A stretch of 15,478 nt of DNA from Candidatus Omnitrophota bacterium (GCA_015233705.1 JADFXE010000024.1:1-15478), one strand, 5' to 3'; shown: positions 1-8,145, counted from the stretch's first letter. The notes: generated by a model not told the origin, from the sequence alone. Made by a program: numbers and translations.

Positions 1-1849
1 AATGCGCAGGAAGAGTTTCAATGGTCTGGAAAGCCAGATCATTGCCAAGGATGGTCAGGCCGTTTGGCTGATGAGCAACGGTTTGCCGGTCCTGGACAAG
101 GGCGGGAATTTATCCGGATATCGCGGTTCGGATGTGGATATTACGCCCCGCAAGAAGGCTGAGTCTGAGATCGCCAAAAAGGTTGATGAACTTAAAAAGA
201 ACCAGAAGATCGTGCTCAGCATGATGGAAGACGCCAACCATGCGCGCAAAGTGGCCGAAGCCATGCAGGTTGACCTGAGAGCGGCCAAAGTCAAGGCCGA
301 TGCTGCTTCCAAGGCCAAGAGTCAGTTTTTGGCCAACATGTCCCACGAGATCCGCACCCCCATGAACGCCATCGTCGGGTTTTCCGATCTTTTGCAGGGC
401 ACGCCTTTGGACGATGTGCAAAGGGATTATGCCAACACGATCAAAAGCAGCAGCGATGTTTTGCTCACATTGATCAGCGATATTCTCGACGTCTCCAAGA
501 TCGAGGCCAACAGCCTTCAGCTGGAGCGGATCGGGTTTGACCTGGAATATCTGGTCGGCAGCGTTCTTAAGATGGTTCAGTCCAGGGTCCACGAGAAGCC
601 GATCGACCTGTTGTTTGAGTTCCTGCCAGGCACGCCAACGTTTTTTATGGGCGACCCGACGCGCATACGCCAGATCATCCTGAATCTGCTGAGTAATGCG
701 GCTAAGTTCACCGAGCGGGGCGAGATCAAGGTCACGGTCAGCATGAGCGATCTGCAGATGGTCGCCATTTCCGTCAAGGATACGGGCATCGGCATTCCTC
801 CGGAAAAACAGGCCCACGTTTTTGAGCTGTTCACACAGGCCGATGAATCCACCACGCGCAAGTATGGTGGGACCGGCCTGGGGCTCTCGATCTCCAAGGC
901 CCTGGCGCAGAGGATGGGTGGCGATATCAATATCCGTTCGGAAGTCGGCAAGGGAAGCGATTTTATCGTTACCCTGCGGCTTGAAGCCACCGCGCCGGTC
1001 GGTGAGCAGGATATCGCACTGGTCAGTACGGTCGATCTGAACGGCAAGAAGGTTGTTATTGTCGATGATAACGAAAACAATCTCAAGCTCATTGGCAGGT
1101 ATTGCGAGGAGTTCGGGCTTAGGCTGGTCTTCCGGGCTGATCGCGCGGGAAAACTATTGTCATGGATCAAAGAGCAGCAGGACCTGCCGGATATTGTCCT
1201 GTCGGACATCATGATGCCGGACATGGACGGCATGGACCTGGCCAGGAATTTTCGTGCGGACCAAAGACTGAGCGCGGTCAAGCTCGTGGCGGTCACCTCC
1301 GACGTCAGGCCCGGCACGGCCAATGAAGCGCAGCAGGCCGGATATGACGCGTATGTGCCCAAGCCCATCATCCGCAAGGAACTGCTCAAGGTCATCCAGG
1401 CGGTCATGGGAGACAAGCGTCAAAAGAAGGAGATCGTCACGCGTCATTTGGCCGAGGAGCTGTCCCTGAAGGGCGTCAAGGTCCTCATCGTCGAGGATAT
1501 GATCCCGAACCAGAAGCTGATGAAGGTCTACATGGACATGTTCGGCTGCGTCACGGAGTTTGCGAATAACGGCCAGGAGGCGATCGACAAGATCAGGACC
1601 GGTTCCTACGATGTCTGTCTCATGGACCTGCAGATGCCGGTCATGGGCGGACTGGACGCCACCGAGATCATCCGGCGGGACATCAATAAAGACATCCCGA
1701 TTATCGCGCTCACCGCGGCGGCGATGAAAGAGGACCAGGACAATTCGCTTAAGAGCGGCATGAACGATTATCTGACCAAGCCCATCGACCGTAAGAAGCT
1801 GAAGGATCAGCTTCTGAAATGGACCAAGCGGGACGAGGGGCGGGCGTAG
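1..1849 (+). CDS. Hybrid sensor histidine kinase with two receiver domains, 5' end cut by window
   Basis: Autophosphorylating kinase that passes phosphate through its own receivers. The frame is open from the window edge, and the first Met (position 2) lies inside a PAS/PAC domain, so the true start is upstream. Numbering from that Met: PAC tail to about residue 50 ([13 protein letters not shown]), a coiled linker to about 105, then HisKA with phospho-acceptor His115 in [12 protein letters not shown]. The HATPase domain has an N-box near 224-240, a G1 box DTGIGI at Asp260 and a GTGLGLS box near 290. Two receivers follow: REC1 (about 348-468, acceptor Asp402 in [10 protein letters not shown]) and REC2 (about 488-608, Asp542 in [10 protein letters not shown]). 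All catalytic motifs look intact. There is no HPt domain in the visible part, and a free HPt protein is encoded downstream at 2777. It probably completes the relay (inference). Confidence 0.95.
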   Translation, partial: MRRKSFNGLESQIIAKDGQAVWLMSNGLPVLDKGGNLSGYRGSDVDITPRKKAESEIAKKVDELKKNQKIVLSMMEDANHARKVAEAMQVDLRAAKVKADAASKAKSQFLANMSHEIRTPMNAIVGFSDLLQGTPLDDVQRDYANTIKSSSDVLLTLISDILDVSKIEANSLQLERIGFDLEYLVGSVLKMVQSRVHEKPIDLLFEFLPGTPTFFMGDPTRIRQIILNLLSNAAKFTERGEIKVTVSMSDLQMVAISVKDTGIGIPPEKQAHVFELFTQADESTTRKYGGTGLGLSISKALAQRMGGDINIRSEVGKGSDFIVTLRLEATAPVGEQDIALVSTVDLNGKKVVIVDDNENNLKLIGRYCEEFGLRLVFRADRAGKLLSWIKEQQDLPDIVLSDIMMPDMDGMDLARNFRADQRLSAVKLVAVTSDVRPGTANEAQQAGYDAYVPKPIIRKELLKVIQAVMGDKRQKKEIVTRHLAEELSLKGVKVLIVEDMIPNQKLMKVYMDMFGCVTEFANNGQEAIDKIRTGSYDVCLMDLQMPVMGGLDATEIIRRDINKDIPIIALTAAAMKEDQDNSLKSGMNDYLTKPIDRKKLKDQLLKWTKRDEGRA

Positions 1850-1886
1850 ATCAAAATGACGCAATTGCTACGGTGTGGAACAGAAA

Positions 1887-2750
1887 ATGCGCAACAATGA
1901 ACGAATAGATTCAGTGGCGAATATTGCGGTGTTTAAGGGGCAGCATATCCGCCGTGTGATCCATCATAACGAATGGTGGTTTGTGATCAATGACGTCATT
2001 GGATCATTGACTGACTCTCATGACCCGGCGCAGTATTTCAAGAGACTCAAGCAGAGAGACCCGGAGCTGGCCAAACTTACGGACCAAGGGGCGGTACAAT
2101 TTGTACCACCCCTTATGCTTGAGGTCGAGACGCCAGGCGGGAAACAGAAAATGTATTGTTGGAATACCGAAGGCATCTTTCGCTTGATCCAGTCTGTTCC
2201 ATCACCCAAAGCCGAGCCGTTCAAGCGCTGGCTGGCGAAGGTCGGCTACGAAAGGGTCAAGGAGATCGAGGATCCCGAGCTGGCGACAAAGCGAACACGG
2301 GCGCTCTACAAGCTTAAAGGATATAGCGACGCGTGGATTGAAAAGCGCATGCGCGGTATCGCCATTCGTGAAGAGCTTACGGAGGAGTGGAAGGAACGAG
2401 GCGCACAGGAAGACAAGGATTATGAGATCCTGACCGCGGAGATATCCAAAGCCTCATTCGGTGTAACCCCGTCCGAATACAAGAAACTGAAGGGATTGAG
2501 GCGTGAGAACCTGCGCGATCACATGGATGATTTTGAGCTGATCTTTACCATGCTGGGGGAACGCTCAACGACGGAGATCCACCGTGAGGAGGATTCACGC
2601 GGCCTTCCGAAGTTGAAAGAAGATGCCGTTGCCGGCGGCCGGATCGCCGGCGATGCACGAAAGGCGCTTGAAAAACGGCTGAAACGTTCTGTTGTGTCCC
2701 GTGGGAATTATCTGTCGCGGTCCGGGGCGCAGAAAAGGCTACAGACCTGA
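1887..2750 (+). CDS. Bro-N domain protein, DinD-like
   Basis: Encodes 287 residues. The N-terminal ~105 residues fit the Bro-N fold common in phage antirepressors and in DNA-damage-inducible protein D: a W-W-FVINDVIG stretch, SxDPAQYFKRLKQRDPEL, an aromatic CWNTEGIFRLI segment and FKRWLAKVGYERV. The C-terminal part has the EIHREEDSRG, then AxAGGRIAGDARKALEKR, arrangement seen in DinD-like proteins. The family is thought to bind DNA; the molecular role here is unknown. I prefer ATG 1887, preceded by a short GGAA at 1877-1880, over the in-frame GTG at 1875, which has no Shine-Dalgarno sequence. The gene lies in the same direction between a hybrid kinase (25-37 nt upstream) and an HPt gene (26 nt downstream). 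A phage-type regulator there looks like a later insertion, although base composition does not obviously differ. Confidence 0.8.
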   Translation: MRNNERIDSVANIAVFKGQHIRRVIHHNEWWFVINDVIGSLTDSHDPAQYFKRLKQRDPELAKLTDQGAVQFVPPLMLEVETPGGKQKMYCWNTEGIFRLIQSVPSPKAEPFKRWLAKVGYERVKEIEDPELATKRTRALYKLKGYSDAWIEKRMRGIAIREELTEEWKERGAQEDKDYEILTAEISKASFGVTPSEYKKLKGLRRENLRDHMDDFELIFTMLGERSTTEIHREEDSRGLPKLKEDAVAGGRIAGDARKALEKRLKRSVVSRGNYLSRSGAQKRLQT

Positions 2751-2764
2751 GTTAATGGTTTTTA

Positions 2765-2772
2765 AAAGGAGA
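2765..2772 (+). promoter_or_regulatory. Ribosome binding site fixing the GTG start of the HPt gene
   Basis: AAAGGAGA lies 5 nt (measured from AGGAG) before GTG 2777. No ATG in the frame fits as well, so this site decides the start. Confidence 0.7.
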
Positions 2773-2776
2773 AATT

Positions 2777-3100
2777 GTGGCACAATTTGACAAGAAACAA
2801 GCGATTGAAGCGATCGGTGTTGACGAAGAAACCTACAATGAACTCCTCAAGTGTTTTTTGCCTGATGCCGAAGGTGAAGTGGAGAAGCTGGTTCCGCTCA
2901 TCGCCGCGGACAGCTGGCCTGAAATCGCCCGGATCGGACACGGTCTCAAAGGCATGGCCGGGAATTTGTTTATTACCCATATCCAGGAGACGGCCAAGGC
3001 TCTTGAAATACTTGCCAAGGAAGGTAAGGATAGGGCGGCCATGGCTGAAAAAGTAACATTCTTGAAACAAGCCATTGATCAACTCAAACAAATGGTATAA
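2777..3100 (+). CDS. Histidine phosphotransfer (HPt) domain protein
   Basis: A 107-residue stand-alone HPt protein that shuttles phosphate between receiver domains through a single histidine. The signature HGLKGMAGNL places the phospho-histidine at His55, followed by the expected Leu57, Lys58, Gly59 and Gly62. The rest is predicted all-helical with a C-terminal helix ending QLKQMV, and the length is typical of a single HPt bundle. It starts at GTG 2777, chosen because a strong AAAGGAGA Shine-Dalgarno lies 5 nt upstream. The next gene begins 9 nt after its stop, so the two are surely co-transcribed. Likely partners are the receivers of the upstream hybrid kinase and of the downstream REC proteins (inference from position). 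Confidence 0.92.
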   Translation: MAQFDKKQAIEAIGVDEETYNELLKCFLPDAEGEVEKLVPLIAADSWPEIARIGHGLKGMAGNLFITHIQETAKALEILAKEGKDRAAMAEKVTFLKQAIDQLKQMV

Positions 3101-3109
3101 TCAGGTACG

Positions 3110-3778
3110 ATGATGGATAAAATACCCTCCAAGATTCTTATTGTCGACGACAAAAAGACCAATCGCGACCTTCTGCGCATCTTTCTCTCCAAGGCTGAGG
3201 AGCAGTACGTTTTTCTCGAGGCCGATTCCGGGGTGGCTGCGCTTGAGCTGGTTGAGCGTGAACGGCCGGATATCATTTTGCTGGATGTTGTCATGCCGGA
3301 CATGGATGGTTTTGAGGTCTGTCAGAAGCTCAAGGCCAACGAGAAGCACCGGGCAATCCCGGTCCTGTTCATCACCGCGCTCGACAAGACGGAAGACCTG
3401 GTCAAATGTTTTTCCGTCGGCGCGGCGGATTATATTCCCAAGCCGGTCAAGGCCGAGGAAGTGAAGGCCCGCGTGCGGACGCATTTGCGGATCAAGAAGG
3501 CGGAAGAGGACCGGCTTCAGGTCACCAATCTCCAGGCGGTCAAGAATATGGTCGTGACCTATAATCACAACATGAACCAGCCGCTCATGGCGTCGATCAC
3601 TTACCTTGAACTTCTGCTGGCGCTCACGCCTGAGGATGACAAGCGGCGCAAGAGTTTGCTCAAAATCAAAAGCGAGTTGGGCAAGGTCACGGACATCCTC
3701 AAGAAAATTCAGGAGTTGGAGCAGCTCAAGAGCGTTGACTATGTAGGTAATATCCAGATGATCGATCTGGGGAAATAA
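3110..3778 (+). CDS. Receiver protein with HisKA-like dimerisation domain but no ATPase domain
   Basis: A 222-residue protein. Residues 7-125 form a complete receiver: acidic pair Asp13-Asp14, phospho-acceptor Asp59 in LLDVVMPDMDG, Thr89, and Lys111 in PKPVK. From about residue 128 a helical linker leads to a HisKA-like H-box, NHNMNQPLMASITYLEL, with His153. This closely resembles the H-box of the kinase in the next gene (AHEMNQPLMAIASHLEL), but the Glu after the His is Asn154. The protein stops about 70 residues later, before any HATPase domain, so it cannot autophosphorylate by itself. It could be a phospho-acceptor, a dimerisation partner or a decoy for the neighbouring kinase (inference). 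The start is ATG 3110 or the adjacent ATG 3113; the AGG at 3103-3105 suits the second slightly better. Lies 9 nt after the HPt gene and 28 nt before the kinase. Confidence 0.88.
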   Translation: MMDKIPSKILIVDDKKTNRDLLRIFLSKAEEQYVFLEADSGVAALELVERERPDIILLDVVMPDMDGFEVCQKLKANEKHRAIPVLFITALDKTEDLVKCFSVGAADYIPKPVKAEEVKARVRTHLRIKKAEEDRLQVTNLQAVKNMVVTYNHNMNQPLMASITYLELLLALTPEDDKRRKSLLKIKSELGKVTDILKKIQELEQLKSVDYVGNIQMIDLGK

Positions 3779-3806
3779 ATCCGGTTAAGGAAATCTAGGA
3801 GAGGCG

Positions 3807-4997
3807 ATGGCAAAGATCCTGGTCGTTGATGATTACAAAGATTCCTGCGAGGCCATACAGGAGGTCCTGCAGAGCGATGGTCATGAGGTGATCACGGCGC
3901 TCAGCGGCGAGGAAGGCCTGGAGGTATTCAAGGCGAACAAGCTGGATGTGATCATTTCTGATGTCAAGATGTCTGGCATAAGCGGCATTGAGATGTTGGG
4001 GAAGATTAAAGAGGCGTCTACAGATACAGATACAGATACAGATACAGATACAGAAGTGATCATAATGACCGGATACGGAAGCGTCACATCGGCGGTCGAG
4101 GCGCTCAAGAAAGGCGCGTTTGATTATTTGACCAAGCCGATCAATTTTGATGAACTAAGGCATATCATCAAGCGCGCACTGGAAGCCCGCACGATGCGCC
4201 AGGAGCTCAAATTTCAGCAGGCCCAGCTCCTGCGCGCCGCAAAACTGGCGGCCGTCGGTGAGTTGGGCGCTGGTGTGGCTCATGAGATGAACCAGCCTCT
4301 GATGGCTATTGCCTCTCATCTGGAACTGATCTCCATGAATCCGGTCCTGAACGAAAATCCGAAATTAAAAGAGAAGATGGGAAAGATCAAGGACCAGATC
4401 GTGAGGCTGGGAACTATTGTCAAAAGGCTGCATGAGTATGCCGGCCACCGCAAGGAAGGCATGGTCCGCGACGATCCCAACCGTCCGGTCCGCGACGGGC
4501 TCTATCTTCTGGGGCAGCAGCTCAAGGACCATAATATCGAGTTGGTGATGGATCTGAGCGAGGAGCTTCCCCAGATTTTTATTGACCGTTACCAGATCCA
4601 GGATGTGGTCATCAATTTCCTGGTCAATGCCCGTGATGCTGTTGATGATCAGTTCAAGGAGCAGCCGGGCGGCCAGATCAGGATCGTTTCAAGGAAGATG
4701 GAAGGTGTTCAGGCGATCTTTGTCGGGGTTCTGGATAACGGCATCCCGATCAAGAGCGGGTCAGAGGCGAATCTTTTCGAGCCGTTTTTTACCACTAAAG
4801 TGCCTGGCAAGGGCACGGGGCTGGGGCTTTCGGTATCCTACAAGATCATCCAGGCGCATGGCGGCATCATTGATTTCTCGACGATAAAGAATAATCGTAA
4901 GGCTTTTTATTTTGTTCTCCCGATAGATCGGCGGAACAATCTCCTGACGAGCGGAGCGCTGCCCCAGGAGCTTTCAGCCCTGTGGGAGAGCCTCTAG
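3807..4997 (+). CDS. Histidine kinase with N-terminal receiver domain
   Basis: Encodes 396 residues and looks soluble, with no membrane segments. The receiver covers about residues 1-125: Asp8-Asp9, acceptor Asp52, Thr88, Lys110. The usual Met-Pro after the acceptor reads Met-Ser (VKMSGISG). The loop between helix 3 and strand 4 is lengthened by a Thr-Asp repeat (residues 72-82). HisKA follows with His159 in GVAHEMNQPLMAI. The HATPase domain has an N-box (VVINFLVNARDAV, Asn270/Asn274), an FEPFFTTK F-box and a GKGTGLGLS G2 box at 334-342. The G1 box reads DNGIPI at 310-315 instead of the usual DxGxGI. REC-HisKA-HATPase is a known layout for kinases controlled by another phosphodonor. A strong AGGAGAGG Shine-Dalgarno (3797-3804) fixes ATG 3807. 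Confidence 0.93.
   Translation: MAKILVVDDYKDSCEAIQEVLQSDGHEVITALSGEEGLEVFKANKLDVIISDVKMSGISGIEMLGKIKEASTDTDTDTDTDTEVIIMTGYGSVTSAVEALKKGAFDYLTKPINFDELRHIIKRALEARTMRQELKFQQAQLLRAAKLAAVGELGAGVAHEMNQPLMAIASHLELISMNPVLNENPKLKEKMGKIKDQIVRLGTIVKRLHEYAGHRKEGMVRDDPNRPVRDGLYLLGQQLKDHNIELVMDLSEELPQIFIDRYQIQDVVINFLVNARDAVDDQFKEQPGGQIRIVSRKMEGVQAIFVGVLDNGIPIKSGSEANLFEPFFTTKVPGKGTGLGLSVSYKIIQAHGGIIDFSTIKNNRKAFYFVLPIDRRNNLLTSGALPQELSALWESL
4019..4054 (+). repeat. Six perfect tandem copies of TACAGA inside the receiver-kinase gene
   Basis: An uninterrupted 36-bp hexanucleotide tract encoding alternating Thr-Asp (residues 72-82) in the receiver's helix 3/strand 4 loop. Because the unit is 6 bp, gain or loss of copies by slippage stays in frame and changes the loop by two residues each time. 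The last units merge with the ordinary D-T-E-V-I-I start of strand 4, so the tract probably grew from native codons. Confidence 0.95.
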
Positions 4998-5011
4998 AGT
5001 TATTAACTAAC

Positions 5012-5018
5012 AAAGGAG
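5012..5018 (+). promoter_or_regulatory. Ribosome binding site deciding the start of the single-domain regulator
   Basis: AAAGGAG, 5 nt from ATG 5024. It supports this start over the upstream in-frame GTG at 4982. Confidence 0.7.
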
Positions 5019-5023
5019 TCGAT

Positions 5024-5563
5024 ATGGCTGCAGATCAGATCAAGGGTTGTGTTCTTCTGGTGGATGATGAAGAGCCGATCCGCGAGTCATTGGGAGAGCT
5101 TCTGGAGGCCTGCGGATACAAGGTCTACACGGCTGATTGTGTCGATAACGGCATCAAGGAGGTTGGCAGGCACGAAGACATCGAGGCTATTGTCAGCGAC
5201 ATGAAAATGCCTGGCAAGACCGGGATCGATCTTTTACACCACTTGAATGATGTTGGCAAAAAGATCCCGGTGATCTTTCTGACCGGCTACGGGACGCTGG
5301 AGACCTGCCAGGAAGCGGTCCGCGCCGGTGCCTTTGACTATATTCTCAAGCCCATCGACGACAAGGACAAGGTGCTTTTTCCGCTCAAGCACGCCATCGA
5401 GCAGCTCAGGCTCGAGCGTAACAACGAGGAACTCAAGCTGGATATCCTCAAGATGGCCGAGGAACACGAAAAGCTTCTGGATTCGATCCTGGGCGATATC
5501 GAGACCAAGGATAAAGTCCAGAAGAGGATCAATTCCATCGTCAAGAAGTGGGATAAGAAATAA
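5024..5563 (+). CDS. Single-domain response regulator with coiled-coil tail
   Basis: Encodes 179 residues. The receiver covers about residues 7-125 with Asp14-Asp15, acceptor Asp59 (VSDMKMPGKTG), Thr87 (LTGYG) and Lys109 (ILKPID), all intact. The remaining ~50 residues are charged and helical (LRLERNNEELKLDILKMAEE onward), a likely coiled coil, with no DNA-binding or enzymatic domain. ATG 5024 is chosen because a good AAAGGAG lies 5 nt upstream; an in-frame GTG at 4982 would overlap the preceding kinase and has no such site. It is the last gene of the cluster, 26 nt after the kinase and just before a strong terminator. It is the most likely phospho-target of that kinase, acting by protein-protein contact (inference). 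Confidence 0.9.
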   Translation: MAADQIKGCVLLVDDEEPIRESLGELLEACGYKVYTADCVDNGIKEVGRHEDIEAIVSDMKMPGKTGIDLLHHLNDVGKKIPVIFLTGYGTLETCQEAVRAGAFDYILKPIDDKDKVLFPLKHAIEQLRLERNNEELKLDILKMAEEHEKLLDSILGDIETKDKVQKRINSIVKKWDKK

Positions 5564-5585
5564 TTCAGAGTGATCAGTAGATAGC

Positions 5586-5618
5586 AAAAAGGCTCCGTTT
5601 AACCGCGGAGCCTTTTTT
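5586..5618. terminator. Bidirectional factor-independent terminator
   Basis: The stem GGCTCCG (5591-5597) pairs with CGGAGCC (5606-5612) around an 8-nt loop. It is followed by six T and preceded by five A, so it has a U-tract in either direction. It sits between the convergent ends of the phosphorelay cluster (5563) and the STT3 gene (5645). Confidence 0.9.
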
Positions 5619-5644
5619 ATGACAGGAGAAAGTTTTTAGGGCCT

Positions 5645-8134
5645 TCAGAAATTTTTCGGCCAGAGGACCTGGTAGATGAAGACCTTGGTCCGTTCGGTGA
5701 GATCGCTCTCCTTGGCAAAAGGTTTGAAATACTTCAGGCCTTTCCCGTCGAAATAGTAGAGTTTCATGATCAGCGAATTGGCCAGCTCGTGGTCCATGAG
5801 GACACAGCGCGGTGCGCCTTTGCTGGGTTTCAGAAGAAGGACGGAATAGGAAAGGTTGGCGTTCGCCAGCCGTTTTTCTTTGACCTCATCGCCATCCAGA
5901 TAAAAAATGCTCTCCGGTATCCCTTGCCCGTATTGGGCTGAGTGGATGGTGGTCTCCATGGTTGCGGTGTCTATCTCAATTCCTTGATCAAAAAGGAATT
6001 TTGTGCCGCTTTGGCTGATCGTGTTCAAAGGCGCGCTCTGGCGGTACGGCCCGCCTACCAGGTTCCAGAGAAAACGGATGTAATCCTTGGAGTTCCTGGG
6101 CGGGATCTGCTTGAGCAGTTGCGGATTGCTGTTCAGTTTCTCGACCTTCTCGAAATTCCATTTTCCAAGATAGGCCAGAAGGACATTTCCGTCGACATTC
6201 TCGTGGTAGATCAGCATGTAGGACGGGGGCGGTGTGCCGTGGGTAAGCGCAAGAAGCTTTTCTGTCTGTTCGCTCGTCAGGAGATCTTTCAAATAGTCCC
6301 TGGCCTCATTCTTATCCCGGGCTGTGATCTCCCGCAGCAGCGGAACAGCGCGGGAAAGTTGCCAGCCGATGGATTGCAGATATTCCGCGGCCTTATTGGA
6401 ACTGGTGTTCATCATCCGAAGAAGCCCTAACGCCTCACGTTCACTTTGACTTAGGTAGACGCGGTTGAGCCAGTAGGCCTGTTCGCCGTTTATGGTGGCC
6501 CCGTCGAAGTTGACTGCGCGGCGGGCAATGCCTTTGACAAAGTGTCCCGGCGCCCACCAGGTGTCCACGATGCTGTTCTTGGGCGAATAGTCGCGCAGTT
6601 TGAGGAGTGCGCGTTCCCAGGCGGAATTGAAAATGGGATTGAGCAGGATCTGGATCGTGGCCAGGCTGAAGATGATCGGGATCAGCGTCGTGCTAAAAAG
6701 GCCTGCGGCCAGGAGATATTTAACCGGACGCAAGTTGGAAAGTTTCAGACTGCCCCATTGCCAGAGCTGCTGCAGGGCGTAGGCAAAAAGGAGCGAGGTC
6801 GGGATCAGGCACAGGATCGCAAAGCGCTGGGCACTGAGGGTGATGACGACGGTCACAGCAAAGAAGGCGGCCAGGATAATGACCGGATAGGCCGTGCGCG
6901 TTCTTTTTTGGATGGTCTGTTTAAGCGCGATCAGGATGCCGGCGAGAGCGCCAAAGAACATGATCGGCCCGCCGGTCAGTTCAATGATTTCAGAGAGGCT
7001 CGCGCTTTTTAATTCCCCAACGATGATAAAGAGGTCCGGCCATTCGTTAAAGTGCTGCTTGGTCAGTTTCAGGAATCCGTCGTAAGCCTGCGCAAAGATC
7101 TCGATGAATTGCTGTCCGCCGTACATAAGAAATATCCCGACCAGCATCCCGCCGATCACCATGCCGGGAAGGGCGATCATCCTTTTGATCGGGGACCGTT
7201 TGATCAGGAACGTGTCGGTCAAAAGAACAGCGACGATGCCGATGGAAAGAACGATCGGCAGAAACGGCCAGCCTGACCAGAAACGGCTGTAGAAGATGAT
7301 CGTGGCGGCGGACAAGGCGCCAAAGACAAGGACCTTGCGGATTTTGTCCAGATTCTTCACGGCTAAGAAGAGAAAGCCTAGCGTCAAGAGTGGAAACAGG
7401 ACGTTGTAAGGATCATTGTCAAACCAGCCGTAGGTGCTTCTTTTGAGGTAGATGGGCGCCAGGGAAAAGAAGATGGAGCTGATGAAGGCTGTGGGCCACT
7501 GGCAGCCGATGGCCCAGGCCGCGAACAGGAAAGCGGCCACGATCAGGACCGAAAGGATCGGCGAGGTGAAGGCCACGGCGTACATGAGTTCAGCCTGCGG
7601 CTGGAGCAGCCGGACGGTACGATAGACCCAGGCTGCGACGTAGGGATGCCAGGTGTGGACTTCCCAGAAGCCAAGGGGCGCGAGCATGAGAGGGTTGAAA
7701 AATTTACTGCCGCGGACGCTGTCGCTGACGTCGCCTTTGGCAAGGACATTCTCGGTCAGGTCCAGGTAATAATAGGAGTCGGATTCCAGAAGATAAGGCA
7801 TTTCCCGGGGAGATTTGGTCAGGATCTGGTCATCGACCTGGTCAATGATCTTGCGGAATTGGGCCTGGTCGTTCTTAAAGACTTCGTTGAATTTCTGCTG
7901 GATCAGGGCGTTGCGTTTGTCGGGCGCAAGGTCAGGATACCGGGCCATCACCTTTTGGGCGATCATGGCCCTGACCCGGTTGATAACCAGGACTGTAGCC
8001 TTTTCCGAGGCATCGGATGTGACATTCTTGCGCAGCGGATAGAGGCGGACGTAAAGCCCGAGGACGCTTACCAAGATTCCGACGATGATCCAGGGGAGCC
8101 AGGGCATCTTTTGCAGTTTGGAAAGGGTAATCAT
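5645..8134 (-). CDS. STT3/PglB/AglB-family oligosaccharyltransferase-like membrane protein
   Basis: Encodes 829 residues; the family moves a lipid-linked glycan to protein acceptors outside the cytoplasmic membrane. There is a TM helix at about 12-30, then roughly a dozen hydrophobic segments to about residue 495, then a soluble C-terminal domain. The first acidic motif is ESDSYYYLDL (Asp119) and the second is GWFDNDPYNVLFPLL (Asp239/Asp241), as expected for metal and acceptor binding. The sequon-binding WWDxG motif instead reads WWAPGH at 526-531, so its Asp is lost. About 80 residues separate TM1 from the first acidic motif, longer than I expect for PglB. The start ATG 8134 has an AGG 5 nt upstream. 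It is the last gene of a minus-strand operon, 11 nt after the protease. Family membership is clear; N-glycosylation activity is not proven. Confidence 0.85.
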   Translation of the reverse strand: MITLSKLQKMPWLPWIIVGILVSVLGLYVRLYPLRKNVTSDASEKATVLVINRVRAMIAQKVMARYPDLAPDKRNALIQQKFNEVFKNDQAQFRKIIDQVDDQILTKSPREMPYLLESDSYYYLDLTENVLAKGDVSDSVRGSKFFNPLMLAPLGFWEVHTWHPYVAAWVYRTVRLLQPQAELMYAVAFTSPILSVLIVAAFLFAAWAIGCQWPTAFISSIFFSLAPIYLKRSTYGWFDNDPYNVLFPLLTLGFLFLAVKNLDKIRKVLVFGALSAATIIFYSRFWSGWPFLPIVLSIGIVAVLLTDTFLIKRSPIKRMIALPGMVIGGMLVGIFLMYGGQQFIEIFAQAYDGFLKLTKQHFNEWPDLFIIVGELKSASLSEIIELTGGPIMFFGALAGILIALKQTIQKRTRTAYPVIILAAFFAVTVVITLSAQRFAILCLIPTSLLFAYALQQLWQWGSLKLSNLRPVKYLLAAGLFSTTLIPIIFSLATIQILLNPIFNSAWERALLKLRDYSPKNSIVDTWWAPGHFVKGIARRAVNFDGATINGEQAYWLNRVYLSQSEREALGLLRMMNTSSNKAAEYLQSIGWQLSRAVPLLREITARDKNEARDYLKDLLTSEQTEKLLALTHGTPPPSYMLIYHENVDGNVLLAYLGKWNFEKVEKLNSNPQLLKQIPPRNSKDYIRFLWNLVGGPYRQSAPLNTISQSGTKFLFDQGIEIDTATMETTIHSAQYGQGIPESIFYLDGDEVKEKRLANANLSYSVLLLKPSKGAPRCVLMDHELANSLIMKLYYFDGKGLKYFKPFAKESDLTERTKVFIYQVLWPKNF

Positions 8135-8145
8135 AAGAACCTACT

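Noticed and set aside
4019..4054. CRISPR array or iteron origin, suggested by the tandem repeats
   Set aside because: The units are only 6 bp, have no spacers, and lie in frame inside a receiver domain. There are no cas or replication genes nearby.
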